This document shows, piece by piece, positions 8,155 through 15,118 of a DNA stretch of 28,874 nt (position 1 is its first letter; every line of letters begins with the position of its first letter). The stretch comes from Candidatus Gastranaerophilales bacterium (GTDB lineage Bacteria > Cyanobacteriota > Vampirovibrionia > Gastranaerophilales > Gastranaerophilaceae): assembly GCA_900769355.1 (NCBI GenBank), contig CAAGGG010000061.1:1-28874 (forward strand), given 5' to 3'. A program made the position numbers and the translations under genes. The notes under the pieces were generated by a model. The model worked only from the letters and a program-made list of their open reading frames with translations, was not told where the DNA came from and ran no database searches.

Positions 8155-8817
8155 ATGCAACACAAGGTTAGAGCGAATCTTTTACAGATACAGGAAGATA
8201 TCGCACCTTATAAACCGAATATTATCGCTGTTACAAAGTATTTTGACGAAAACGCTATGGTTGAAGCTTATAATGCAGGCATGCGCGATTTCGCAGAATC
8301 AAGAGCAATTGAGGCAGTTGAAAAGATTAACAATCTTCCGACAGAAATTCGAAATAATTCAAATTTTCACTTTATCGGACATCTTCAAACCAACAAAGTA
8401 AAGAAAGTTGTCCAAAATTTTGATTATATCCATTCTGTTGATTCGTTAAAACTCGCAAAAGCTATATCTGATGAGGCACAAGCGATTGGAAAAATTCAAA
8501 AAATTCTACTTCAAGTGAACAATGCAAATGAAGAGCAAAAGTTTGGATTTTCAAAAGAAGAGATTTTTGAAGAATTTCCGAAAATTAAAGCACTTTCATC
8601 TATAGAAATTGTAGGGATTATGAATATGGCACCTCTTGGAGCCTCAGAAGATGAACTGGACAAACTTTTTGCAGATGTATATAACATCAAAAAAGAACTA
8701 GAAAAAGAATTCAATTGCGAACTCAAAGAACTTTCGATGGGAATGAGTCAGGATTACAAAGTGGCGGTAAGACACGGTTCTACGATGCTAAGGATTGGTA
8801 GAAAATTATTTATATAA
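8155..8817 (+). CDS. yggS: YggS/PROSC-family PLP-binding protein
   Basis: The product is about 220 residues, normal for the YggS/YlmE/PLPBP family, which binds pyridoxal phosphate and buffers its supply without known catalysis. The PLP lysine is in NIIAVTKYF (K28 from the ATG at 8155). The HFIGHLQTNKVKK, LLQVNNANEEQKFGF and SMGMSQDYKVAVRHGSTMLRIGRKLF blocks are all present. In-frame TTG (8146) and GTG (8149) codons lie upstream; I prefer the ATG because AGGA at 8142-8145 is 9 bases away, although AAAGG at 8136-8140 would suit the GTG. It is 25 bases upstream of sepF, the arrangement seen in Cyanobacteria and Firmicutes (ylmE-ylmF), and likely shares one transcript. Confidence 0.92.
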   Translation: MQHKVRANLLQIQEDIAPYKPNIIAVTKYFDENAMVEAYNAGMRDFAESRAIEAVEKINNLPTEIRNNSNFHFIGHLQTNKVKKVVQNFDYIHSVDSLKLAKAISDEAQAIGKIQKILLQVNNANEEQKFGFSKEEIFEEFPKIKALSSIEIVGIMNMAPLGASEDELDKLFADVYNIKKELEKEFNCELKELSMGMSQDYKVAVRHGSTMLRIGRKLFI

Positions 8818-8842
8818 AAGTAAGATAAACGGAGGAAAAACG

Positions 8843-9343
8843 GTGGCAGTTACAGACAAAATTAAATCAATAGTAGATTATTTAATGAACGGATTTGAAC
8901 CAAGAGAAACAATTTTTGACGAAATGGCTCAAGAAGCAGAAGAAGATTACCCTGTTCAAGACAACTTGGCAATCGATCCGGCATATTCATATCAACCGGT
9001 TGTTGAAAAATCAAACGAACTAAAAGTAGTTAATCACCCTAGCATCAGCAAAGGTTATGAAGTTAAAGTTATGGAACCTAGATCATTTGAAGATGCTGCA
9101 ACTATTGTTCAACACCTTAGAAACAGAAAGACCATCGTTTTGAACCTACACTTGTTGGATAAAGAACAATCTCAAAGAACTATCGACTTTGTTTGTGGTG
9201 CAGCTCACGCTCTTGACGGCAAACCACAAAAAGTTGGCGATCTAGTATTCGTATTCACTCCTAGCAACGTTACTTTGTCTGTTGACGTTAATGCTAACCA
9301 AAATAAATTTAATGACCCATTGTGGAGAGCTCCTTTACAATAA
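8843..9343 (+). CDS. sepF: Cell division protein SepF
   Basis: From the GTG at 8843 the product is 166 residues (MAVTDKIKSIVDYLMNGF). The frame is open further upstream into yggS, but GGAGG at 8831-8835, seven bases before this GTG, fixes the start. The first helix is amphipathic and would bind membrane. A variable acidic linker follows, then the SepF core (KVMEPRSFEDAATIVQHLR, TIVLNLHLLDKEQSQR, DFVCGAAHALDGKPQKVGD, LVFVFTPSNVTLS). SepF bundles and anchors FtsZ at the division site; its target would be the conserved C-terminal tail of the FtsZ encoded at 22673. It is the last gene of the yggS-sepF pair and is followed by a strong terminator. Confidence 0.95.
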   Translation: MAVTDKIKSIVDYLMNGFEPRETIFDEMAQEAEEDYPVQDNLAIDPAYSYQPVVEKSNELKVVNHPSISKGYEVKVMEPRSFEDAATIVQHLRNRKTIVLNLHLLDKEQSQRTIDFVCGAAHALDGKPQKVGDLVFVFTPSNVTLSVDVNANQNKFNDPLWRAPLQ

Positions 9344-9394
9344 TTAATCCACATTGAGTCAGCTTAATATGAGAAAGAGAGAGATAGTTGAATT

Positions 9395-9422
9395 GAGGCA
9401 CGCCCCCCGTGCCTCTTTTTTT
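9395..9422 (+). terminator. Terminator after sepF
   Basis: GAGGCACG (9395-9402) pairs with CGTGCCTC (9408-9415) around a five-C loop and is followed by seven T. It is a strong intrinsic terminator for the yggS-sepF transcript. Confidence 0.93.
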
Positions 9423-9430
9423 GTGCTACG

Positions 9431-9666
9431 CACGTAGCCCTCTGTAACGATTTTAGTTCATACTTTAGGTGTTGGTGTATGGTTTTGACGAAGTCCGCTT
9501 CTCCCCCTATGGTAGTGTGCTTTCATACTTAAGATATTGGTGTATGGTTTTGTTCCGCTTGATCCGTCCTCTGAGACAACATTGGTTCATACCTCATATT
9601 TTGGTAGAAGATACGTAGCCCTCTGTAACGGTATTGGTTCATACTTTAGGCATTTGTGTAAAGTTT
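9431..9666 (+). repeat. Degenerate tandem repeat family R4 (about four units)
   Basis: Units at about 9431-9486, 9505-9556, 9562-9606 and 9613-9666 share GTAGCCCTCTGTAACG, then TTGGTTCATACTTTAGG, then TTGGTGTATGGTTTT. Unit spacing is irregular (about 50-90 bases) and the units diverge, so this is not a CRISPR array. A single further unit lies at 22200-22254. No ORF or RNA fold is evident. Confidence 0.75.
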
Positions 9667-9692
9667 TCATTTAGTAAAAACTCACGTCATTC

Positions 9693-9976
9693 TTGTATGT
9701 GTCAAGTAATTCGTTGATAAAAATTTTAATCAACTACCCACTCTCCTTCTCTCCCTAATAGAGGGAGAGAAGCTATGCCTTGCAACTATCTCTGTTTATA
9801 ATCCTGTATAGCAGCAATTTATGAATTTCAATTTATACAAAACATAAGTCTTCCCTCGGTTAGGACTCTGCCGAGAAAAAGGTGACTAAATGTCACGTTT
9901 TTCGAGAGGGTTTTAGATGGGTAAACAATATTACGAGATAGGCTATTTTGTCAACGAATTACTTGACACATACAAT
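9693..9976. mobile_element. MITE-like element bounded by inverted repeats
   Basis: The left end (9693 onward, TTGTATGTGTCAAGTAATTC) and the right end (GAATTACTTGACACATACAA, finishing at 9976) form an almost perfect inverted repeat of about 28 bases bounding 284 bases. The left half, 9693-9817, is the reverse complement of 1-126. The interior holds TTCCCTCGGTTAGGA and a GGGTTTTAGATGGGTAAACA module that recurs, partly inverted, at 16643-16740. No transposase is encoded, so it would need one in trans. No target duplication was identified. Confidence 0.6.
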
Positions 9977-10083
9977 TCTGAAAGCTTAGAAAAATTCCCC
10001 AAGCGATTAGCGAGGGGATAAATTTTTTTGCTATTCAGAATCTAATATTAATTCATGATGTCGGGGTAGGTACCCCGACCTAC
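9974..10083 (+). repeat. Repeat R2 plus R5 palindrome, downstream of prepilin gene 1
   Basis: An R2 copy (TTCTGAAAGCTTAGAAAAAT to GCTATTCAGAATCTAATATT) is followed by ATTCATGATG and a GC-rich palindrome TCGGGGTAGGTACCCCGA. It ends four bases before the stop codon of the prepilin-like gene. The same R2-R5 pair occurs reversed at 22501-22600. R2 with only the ATTCATGATGT start of R5 occurs at 27914-28007, just below the other prepilin-like gene. Confidence 0.8.
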
Positions 10084-10087
10084 TTTC

Positions 10088-10798
10088 TTAATAATCCATT
10101 TTCCAACCGTTCGACATTAAATATCCCAAAGGTGAAGTTCTGCCAAAATAACCAGGTGCCTGATGGCAGTCGGACCCAATCAATTTTTCTTTAACAAACG
10201 TCATACAAAACAAATCTCGTCCGTATTCATTCGGTCCTTTTGTTCCATTAACATCAAAACCTACCGACAACCCATTTGACCCACCGGCAAAATAATAAAT
10301 CATACCATCTGCAGTATAAAATACTTTTGCACCATTATGCTGATATCCTGTTCCCCAAGGAGTTTCACTACTATTGTTAGATGTAAGAGAGCATTTCCCA
10401 TTTTGGCCACAATGAAATCCCCACATACTTTTATATGTTTGTTTACATGAGGCTTCATTGCACTCTTTTATAACCTTCATGTACTTTGGCACCAACCTAG
10501 AAAACGGCTCCTGATTTCCATAACCATCTCCACCACAATAACTCCCGAAATTATTCGATGAATATAAATCTTCAATACTTGCATTAAAAATACAGGAAGT
10601 ATTTTTATAAATCTCAGTTTCAATAATACTAGAAACACCTTCATCAGCCATCATTTTTTGCAACATGTTAGAAACAGTTGCTGTTGCTTTTTTGGCACCT
10701 GTCACATAAGTTTGTTTTTGGTGATTTTGAATAAGTGTCGGCAACGTCATTGCCGCAATAACACCGATTATGCCTAATGTTATTAGGACTTCTGCCAA
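10088..10798 (-). CDS. Prepilin-like (type IV pilin/pseudopilin) protein, leader out of frame
   Basis: The open frame encodes a type IV prepilin N-terminus. The codons at 10796-10804 read FTL and continue AEVLITLGIIGVIAAMTLP, with the Glu at +5 expected for pilins. The body is a globular, Cys-rich domain ending in a GFDVNGTKGPNEYGRD segment that I associate with Gastranaerophilales pseudopilin-like proteins. The frame stays open to 10867 but contains no ATG, GTG or TTG before the TTG at 10798, which lies inside the pilin motif. An ATG with a good ribosome site (GGAAGGGA, 9 bases away) exists at 10871, but it is one base out of frame because of eight G at 10840-10847. With seven G it would read MNIIKKCNGGVTPSRPVAKK and then AAFTLAEV. 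Either it is phase-variable and OFF here, or a sequencing or assembly slip. The cleavage site would be Ala-Phe rather than Gly-Phe. Confidence 0.85.
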   Translation of the reverse strand: MAEVLITLGIIGVIAAMTLPTLIQNHQKQTYVTGAKKATATVSNMLQKMMADEGVSSIIETEIYKNTSCIFNASIEDLYSSNNFGSYCGGDGYGNQEPFSRLVPKYMKVIKECNEASCKQTYKSMWGFHCGQNGKCSLTSNNSSETPWGTGYQHNGAKVFYTADGMIYYFAGGSNGLSVGFDVNGTKGPNEYGRDLFCMTFVKEKLIGSDCHQAPGYFGRTSPLGYLMSNGWKMDY

Positions 10799-10871
10799 TG
10801 TAAACGCTGCTTTTTTAGCAACCGGGCGGCTCGGAGTTACCCCCCCCGTTACATTTCTTAATAATATTCAT
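10799..10871 (-). other. Prepilin leader with G8 tract (frame switch candidate)
   Basis: The minus strand reads ATG AAT ATT ATT AAG AAA TGT AAC and then eight G (10847-10840). As sequenced, the frame from the ATG ends at a TAA after 18 codons (ending EPPGC). Loss of one G joins it to the prepilin frame through VTPSRPVAKKAA. A simple homopolymer in the 5' coding region is the classical position for slipped-strand phase variation. Confidence 0.8.
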
Positions 10872-10910
10872 ATAAAAGCTTCCCTTCCTATTCATAAATA
10901 TACATGAACT

Positions 10911-10937
10911 ATTATACCCACGTATAAATATTATCAA
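10911..10937 (-). promoter_or_regulatory. Putative promoter of prepilin gene 1
   Basis: On the minus strand TTGATA (10937-10932), a 15-base spacer and TATAAT (10916-10911) lie about 40 bases before the ATG at 10871. The spacer is short, but both hexamers are good. Confidence 0.5.
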
Positions 10938-10964
10938 TCGTATTTTTGAAGGAAGTTTACATTT

Positions 10965-11558
10965 TTATTTCTTATTGTTTCCCCAATAACGAATATACTC
11001 TAATATTGCGCCACCAATTTCCTCGTTCGGATCAAATGGTGCCGGTTGTGGGTTTATAGAATTCTGAACAAGCATTTTTACAAGTGGACCAAATGCATCA
11101 GGAACTTGTGTCTTTCGATAAATTCCGGCCAAAAAAGTCTGAATATTAGGTGATTTTGTGTCATTAAAACGGCTCAAAACAGGATACATCTTATCAATCC
11201 CATTTGTTCCAGCCTCAATCATTCTATCCAAAATGTAAAGCGTTTCTGTCACCTGTGCCTCATTATTAGAATGTCTTAAAATATCTCCCAAATACGGCAA
11301 AGCAGCCTCTTTTTGAGCTACAAAAAACTTTACCTTATTCGGGTCAACATAAGTATAATTTCTGTTATTCGTAGGCAATTTACAATGCTTATATTCAAAC
11401 GTATCTCCGACATCAACTATCGGACAAGGTTTTTGCAAATGTTGAAATTTATCCTGAAAAACCATTGGTGCAGAATGAACTCTAGCCCCATTTAAAGGGT
11501 GAGGTGACTGTTGAATATTCCACAAATTTTGATTTTGATTTAAGCATACATTATACAT
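10965..11558 (-). CDS. Hypothetical helical protein, third gene of riboswitch operon
   Basis: The 197-residue product is not recognised. After a polar N-terminus (NQNQNLWNIQQSPHPLNGAR, with a PCPIVDVGD segment near 48-56), residues 80-190 read as a series of paired helices (EAALPYLGDILRHSNNEAQV, LYILDRMIEAGTNGIDKMYP, NIQTFLAGIYRKTQVPDAFG). These resemble HEAT/ARM-type repeats and suggest a protein-binding scaffold. There is no signal peptide or membrane helix. AAGGAG lies seven bases before the ATG, and only 11 bases separate it from the upstream gene, so it is the distal gene of the operon starting at 13733. No terminator follows; the prepilin promoter begins directly downstream. Confidence 0.7.
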   Translation of the reverse strand: MYNVCLNQNQNLWNIQQSPHPLNGARVHSAPMVFQDKFQHLQKPCPIVDVGDTFEYKHCKLPTNNRNYTYVDPNKVKFFVAQKEAALPYLGDILRHSNNEAQVTETLYILDRMIEAGTNGIDKMYPVLSRFNDTKSPNIQTFLAGIYRKTQVPDAFGPLVKMLVQNSINPQPAPFDPNEEIGGAILEYIRYWGNNKK

Positions 11559-11569
11559 CTAAATTCTCC

Positions 11570-13060
11570 TTATGAGTAAACGAATGGAGGTCCGTTTTTA
11601 ATTTCGAACAAGATATTGTCCGCCATAACTTTCAATTCTTCCTTTGGCTTACCGTTTTGTGCCTGTTTGTAGAACTCATCAACAAGTGGTTGAATTGCGG
11701 CGTCTTTTTTTGATTTAAAATTTCTTAATTCAGTTGATACAAGGCGATTTTGCAAATTAACTTCTGTCTGAGCATTCAATTTTTTGACCTGAACTTCTTT
11801 AATTGCATCACCCATAAGCTTTCCGCCATAACTAATCGCCGTTAAACCAGTTATGCCAAAGAAAAGTTGCTTAAATTGCTTGTTATCGGTATCCAAAAGC
11901 CAGTTGTAGAAAAAAGCCCTGTAATCGTTTACGTGCGAATAAAACGCCGGTTTTGGAGTCCCGTCCCCACCAATCGTTGCATTGACAGAAGTTGTCGAGG
12001 TTTTAGCCTTTTTAACAAGTTTTTGCGTAAATTCTGCAACCTCGTCTTTATTCCAGCTCAAATCTTTCAAATACTCTTTGATAACATTTTCATTTGCATC
12101 AATCGACTGAAAATACGCATCTAAAAGCTTTTTATCCTGCTCTTTCGTCACATCTGTCGAACATTTTATTACTTTTTTAATCAATTCTTCTTTTTTATTA
12201 ATAAAGTTATTTAAAAGTTTGTTGCTTTTGCTCAAATTTTTAAGTGACCAAAACCCGAGTCCGACAATAGCTGCAAGAGTTCCAGCTCCGAGTAGAAAAT
12301 AATTTAGCGAATTTTCTTTAGTTTGTTTCTTTTCTGTTTTGGCCCCTTCAAATGCAAGCCTTTTGCCAAAATTAGTCAACATCGGTCTGTCGTTACCTGT
12401 CAAATAATTATTCAATTCTAGAGCTTTTTCTGCAAGCATACTCCGTGTAATCTGCATTTTACCGGCAAATGATTGTGTTTCGATATTAATAAGCTTTTCT
12501 TGCATATTTTTTTGAATGTCAGCTTCTTTCTTTTTTACCCAAACTTCTTTGAATCCGTCAAAAAACGTCTTGCCCATAAATCCCATTGCGGTAAGTGCTA
12601 AAACCCCAACACCAGCTCGGATTGTCTTATTTGTAGGACTTTGAATCATCTGATATAAAGCCTGATGAGTTTCTTCATTAATTGCAACATTTCTTGTTGT
12701 TGGCGGAAGACGTTTTTCATCAGGAATTTTAAGATTAATTTGTGTATTATGCCTAATAAATCTTGAAAGCAGTGCAATAGTGCCCATTACCCCAACAGCC
12801 AAAGCACTAATCGGCAAAATGCTTTTTTGCGGAGAAGTATTTTTTTCATAAAGTTTGTTTGGCATTTGCGTGTTATTTGAAATTACAAGCGTATCGCAAG
12901 TATCGTTAAGATTAGGCGAGCAGTCGGAACAATCTTTTATAAAATTATTCACAAGAACGCCTTCTTTGGTTTCTGTGTTGGTGCGTCTTTGCGATTTTGT
13001 TAAATTCCTTTGTTGACGTATTGTTTCTGCATCATGAAGCGGAGTCGTTGTCAGTGTCAT
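11570..13060 (-). CDS. Hypothetical membrane protein with internal duplication
   Basis: The 496-residue product is not recognised. Hydrophobic segments lie at about 81-100, 148-166, 254-272 and 397-416. Two parts of the protein repeat each other: residues 163-177 (GKTFFDGFKEVWVKK) and 413-427 (GKLMGDAIKEVQVKK) are exactly 250 positions apart. Each follows a hydrophobic segment and leads into a charged helix with matching N-x-Q-x-x-L-x-x-x-E-x-x-x-F spacing. The N-terminus is cytosolic-like with three Cys (44, 47, 55). The gene overlaps the upstream one by 29 bases and has AGGAAA before its ATG, so translation is probably coupled. Function is unknown. Confidence 0.75.
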   Translation of the reverse strand: MTLTTTPLHDAETIRQQRNLTKSQRRTNTETKEGVLVNNFIKDCSDCSPNLNDTCDTLVISNNTQMPNKLYEKNTSPQKSILPISALAVGVMGTIALLSRFIRHNTQINLKIPDEKRLPPTTRNVAINEETHQALYQMIQSPTNKTIRAGVGVLALTAMGFMGKTFFDGFKEVWVKKKEADIQKNMQEKLINIETQSFAGKMQITRSMLAEKALELNNYLTGNDRPMLTNFGKRLAFEGAKTEKKQTKENSLNYFLLGAGTLAAIVGLGFWSLKNLSKSNKLLNNFINKKEELIKKVIKCSTDVTKEQDKKLLDAYFQSIDANENVIKEYLKDLSWNKDEVAEFTQKLVKKAKTSTTSVNATIGGDGTPKPAFYSHVNDYRAFFYNWLLDTDNKQFKQLFFGITGLTAISYGGKLMGDAIKEVQVKKLNAQTEVNLQNRLVSTELRNFKSKKDAAIQPLVDEFYKQAQNGKPKEELKVMADNILFEIKNGPPFVYS

Positions 13061-13733
13061 TTTTTTCGTTTCCTGTTAATTTTTTATACAAGTCGTGTAT
13101 AAAAGTTTTGAGTTCGAAAGTCTTTTTAGTTTCATCAATTTGTTTTTCGTCATTGTCTGCATTTTGTGGGTTGAATATCGCAAACAGTGATTTGATTTTT
13201 TTCTTCAAGTTTTTGAAACTTTCTGAAATTTTCTTTTCAATAGAAGCTTTTAGTTCTCCCACTATTGCTGTTAGCTTGTCTGAGATATCGGCTAGTTTTT
13301 GTTGAACCGTTTGAACTAAATTGGAGATAGTTGTCGGAATATTTGCAATTCCCTTCAATGTTCCGCCAAGAACCGTTTGAAGTACAAAATTTATAGGCTT
13401 TGCAATAATTGCAGGTGTTGAGTTTGCGAAAAATATTCCGATATTGGCTAATTTTTGACTGGTGTTCATAAGTTTATTTTGGAATGTTCGAATGTTGTTT
13501 GCAAAGTTTTGAGCGTCTTGTTCTCTTTGAAGTTTTGCGTTTTTTTGAGCTTTCAAGAAAGCTCCGATAGCAGCGCATTCATTCCAACTCATTTCGCCTG
13601 GTTTGGCGGAAAAATCTGCTTTTTTAGCGGCTCCACCGCCCATTCCGTTACAGATTGGGCAAGCACCTTGAGGAAGCCCGTGCGGACACGTTCCAATTTT
13701 TGAATTGTTGGATTGTATTGCTGTTAAAGACAT
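13032..13733 (-). CDS. Hypothetical protein with CPHG/CPIC zinc-knuckle, first gene of riboswitch operon
   Basis: The 233-residue product is not recognised. The N-terminus (TCPHGLPQGACPICNGMGGG) has Cys16, His18, Cys25 and Cys28, spaced as in small zinc-binding knuckles. Residues 60-100 are a charged helix, 100-150 mildly hydrophobic, and 140-185 a long amphipathic helix (VQQKLADISDKLTAIVGELK) suited to coiled-coil or membrane-surface contact. The C-terminus is acidic (NEKNDTDNDSAS). It is the first of three genes and lies directly behind a cobalamin-type riboswitch, which makes a role in corrinoid-related metabolism or transport possible but unproven. The ribosome site AGAGG forms part of a terminator-like hairpin just before the ATG. 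Confidence 0.72.
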   Translation of the reverse strand: MSLTAIQSNNSKIGTCPHGLPQGACPICNGMGGGAAKKADFSAKPGEMSWNECAAIGAFLKAQKNAKLQREQDAQNFANNIRTFQNKLMNTSQKLANIGIFFANSTPAIIAKPINFVLQTVLGGTLKGIANIPTTISNLVQTVQQKLADISDKLTAIVGELKASIEKKISESFKNLKKKIKSLFAIFNPQNADNDEKQIDETKKTFELKTFIHDLYKKLTGNEKNDTDNDSAS

Positions 13734-13756
13734 AAAAAATCCTCTTTTTCAAGAGG
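13734..13756 (-). terminator. Terminator-like hairpin and masked ribosome site (riboswitch expression platform)
   Basis: CCTCTT, a GAAA loop and AAGAGG are followed by ATTTTTT and directly by the ATG at 13733. The 3' arm contains the AGAGG ribosome site, so either early termination or blocked ribosome binding would silence the operon. Confidence 0.65.
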
Positions 13757-13867
13757 CTCTAAAAGAATTTCGTTCAAACTGCGCGTAAACGAATTCGTTT
13801 TTGAGCATTCCGACTTTTACGGCTGCGCCAGCAGTTGGAGATATTCACTCCATTTCCTCTATACTAC
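13740..13867 (-). ncRNA. Cobalamin-class riboswitch (AdoCbl/cobalamin-II type)
   Basis: Read on the minus strand from 13867 downward. GAGGAAA is followed by TGGAG / CTCCA around TGAATAT (the P4 hairpin), then CTGC / GCAG (P6), then CCG-TAAAAGT-CGG (P5 and its loop L5), then GAATGCTC, whose CTC closes on the first GAG. This order (GGAAA, GTGAA hairpin, C-G-loop-CGG, GAATGC) is the conserved core of short cobalamin riboswitches such as env8. Downstream, CTTTTA at 13756-13761 is complementary to the L5 loop and could be the kissing partner. A short hairpin CCTCTT-GAAA-AAGAGG followed by ATTTTTT overlaps the ribosome site of the next gene and could act as terminator or sequestering stem. Motif match is by eye; no covariance search was possible. 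Confidence 0.75.
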
Positions 13868-13870
13868 AAG

Positions 13871-13898
13871 AGTAAAATAAGCATTAGAAAAAAGTCAA
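13871..13898 (-). promoter_or_regulatory. Putative promoter of the riboswitch operon
   Basis: On the minus strand TTGACT (13898-13893), a 16-base spacer and TTTACT (13876-13871) place the transcription start just ahead of the riboswitch core. The -10 is a four-of-six match, so this is moderate evidence. Confidence 0.45.
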
Positions 13899-13936
13899 GC
13901 AAAGTTAATTTTTCTTAAAATTAGCCACTCGTCTAT

Positions 13937-13965
13937 TTGCCATATTTTAATTCTCGATGTACAAT
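13937..13965 (+). promoter_or_regulatory. Strong promoter of the acyltransferase gene
   Basis: TTGCCA (13937-13942), a 17-base spacer and TACAAT (13960-13965). Transcription would begin near 13972, which is the A of the first usable ATG. An upstream in-frame ATG at 13957 overlaps the -10 and so would not be in this mRNA. Confidence 0.7.
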
Positions 13966-13971
13966 TCATAT

Positions 13972-14805
13972 ATGGTAGTAAAGGAACAATTATATTCGGA
14001 TATTCCGCCAACAAAGTTGAGGAACAAAGAGGAGAAATTTAAACCGGCTAAAACAAGTCGTTTTTGGCTATGGGTCGCAAGTATGTTTTTCTTTAACATG
14101 CTCCAAAATCGTTTTTACGCTTTCAGATATAGAGGCGAAGAAAATTATTTTGAAGCAGAAAAAGATGTTCCGACAATCCTTTTTGCCCCACATTGCAACT
14201 GGTGGGACGGGATTGTGCTTTACAATACTACTCATCGAATTTTTCATAAAGAAATCAGATTGATGGTTGAAGAATTGAATAGATTTCCGCTTTTAAGACG
14301 TGGCGGAGCTTATTCCGTAAACAAAAAATCTCCACAATCTGCAATGAAAGCTTTGCAATATTCGGTTGATGTTGTAGGTGATTTGAGAAATATGCTTTGT
14401 ATTTTCCCCCAAGGAATTATTAGACCACCTCATTTCAGACCGATTGAATTCCAGACTGGTTTGGCATATATCGCTGAAAATGCCGTAAAAAGGTACGGGA
14501 AAGTTAATTTAATTCCAATGTCTGTAGATTACGTATTTTTCCGAGATAACAGACCGGAAGTTATTGTTGAATTTGGTAAACGTATTGAACTTCGTCAAGG
14601 TAATGAATTAGACAAGATGAGCAGAAAAGAATTGACTCATTACTTGGAGCACGCTTTGACAGAAACTTGTGATACTCAGTTTAAAGAAATATCGCAAGGC
14701 GATATCTCTAATTATAAGATTTTGTTTAAACAGCATTTAAAATGGTACAGACGTATTGAACAACGTTTGAAAAGTATTGACTTACCTCCTGTTTCTGAGG
14801 TATAG
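13972..14805 (+). CDS. Lysophospholipid/1-acylglycerol-3-phosphate acyltransferase family
   Basis: From the ATG at 13972 (MVVKEQLY) the product is 277 residues. The LPLAT catalytic motif is in FAPHCNWWDG (His74 and Asp79, an H-x4-D). The FPQG block (145-148) takes the place of the usual FPEG, and a VNKKSPQSAMKALQ helix lies between. These enzymes transfer an acyl chain to a lysophospholipid or glycerol-phosphate at the inner membrane. A hydrophobic stretch near residues 30-42 (FWLWVASMFFFNML) would provide attachment. Glu replaced by Gln in the third block is uncommon, so substrate may differ from plain PlsC. No ribosome site is visible; promoter position suggests a leaderless mRNA. It is divergent from the riboswitch operon. 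Confidence 0.87.
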   Translation: MVVKEQLYSDIPPTKLRNKEEKFKPAKTSRFWLWVASMFFFNMLQNRFYAFRYRGEENYFEAEKDVPTILFAPHCNWWDGIVLYNTTHRIFHKEIRLMVEELNRFPLLRRGGAYSVNKKSPQSAMKALQYSVDVVGDLRNMLCIFPQGIIRPPHFRPIEFQTGLAYIAENAVKRYGKVNLIPMSVDYVFFRDNRPEVIVEFGKRIELRQGNELDKMSRKELTHYLEHALTETCDTQFKEISQGDISNYKILFKQHLKWYRRIEQRLKSIDLPPVSEV

Positions 14806-15118
14806 GGATTTGCGCCAGGCAGTGCCTGATCTACAGTAACAGCTGCAGTGCATACCGCTAGATTTTGTAGAGTTGGATAAGTATGCCCAAACCTATTTTT
14901 TCTTAAAATATTCTCGTTATTCTTAGGACGATAATAATTTGAGTCCGAAGAATCTTTTTAATGTATATAAAGAATGAATCTTGTTACTCAAAATTATTTA
15001 TAAAAAACGATTGTAACAAAATCTTAACATGTCTTCCTTCATGATTAAAGTTTTGAAAAACATGTGTCGATACATGAATTGTAAGTACTAAGTTAAACGA
15101 AAGGAAGAATCGACAGAA
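14806..15118. other. Intergenic region ahead of the 480-residue protein
   Basis: After the acyltransferase stop there is a short stem AGGCA-GTGCCT without a T run. Further on, TTGTTAC and GTAACAA form an inverted repeat over about 37 bases near 14982-15020. ACATG and CATGA motifs recur between about 15028 and 15080. The ribosome site AAGGAAG (15101-15107) is 11 bases before the ATG. I see no gene and no convincing promoter. Confidence 0.5.

Larger units (their letters stand above)
9344..10087. other. Repeat-packed intergenic region
   Basis: This gap between sepF and the first prepilin-like gene is almost fully explained by the sepF terminator, the R4 tandem units, the MITE-like element and the R2/R5 repeat. 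I see no credible gene or structured RNA in it. It looks like a landing site for small non-coding elements. Confidence 0.7.

Noticed and set aside
8795..8842. Upstream extension of sepF overlapping yggS
   Set aside because: GGAGG seven bases before the GTG at 8843, and the normal MAVTDKIKSIVDYL start of the family, fix the start downstream.
9431..9666. CRISPR array
   Set aside because: Units are diverged, irregularly spaced, not separated by unique spacers of equal length, and no cas genes are present.
13957..13971. ATG at 13957 as start of the acyltransferase
   Set aside because: It overlaps the -10 element and lacks a ribosome site; the ATG at 13972 fits the predicted transcription start.
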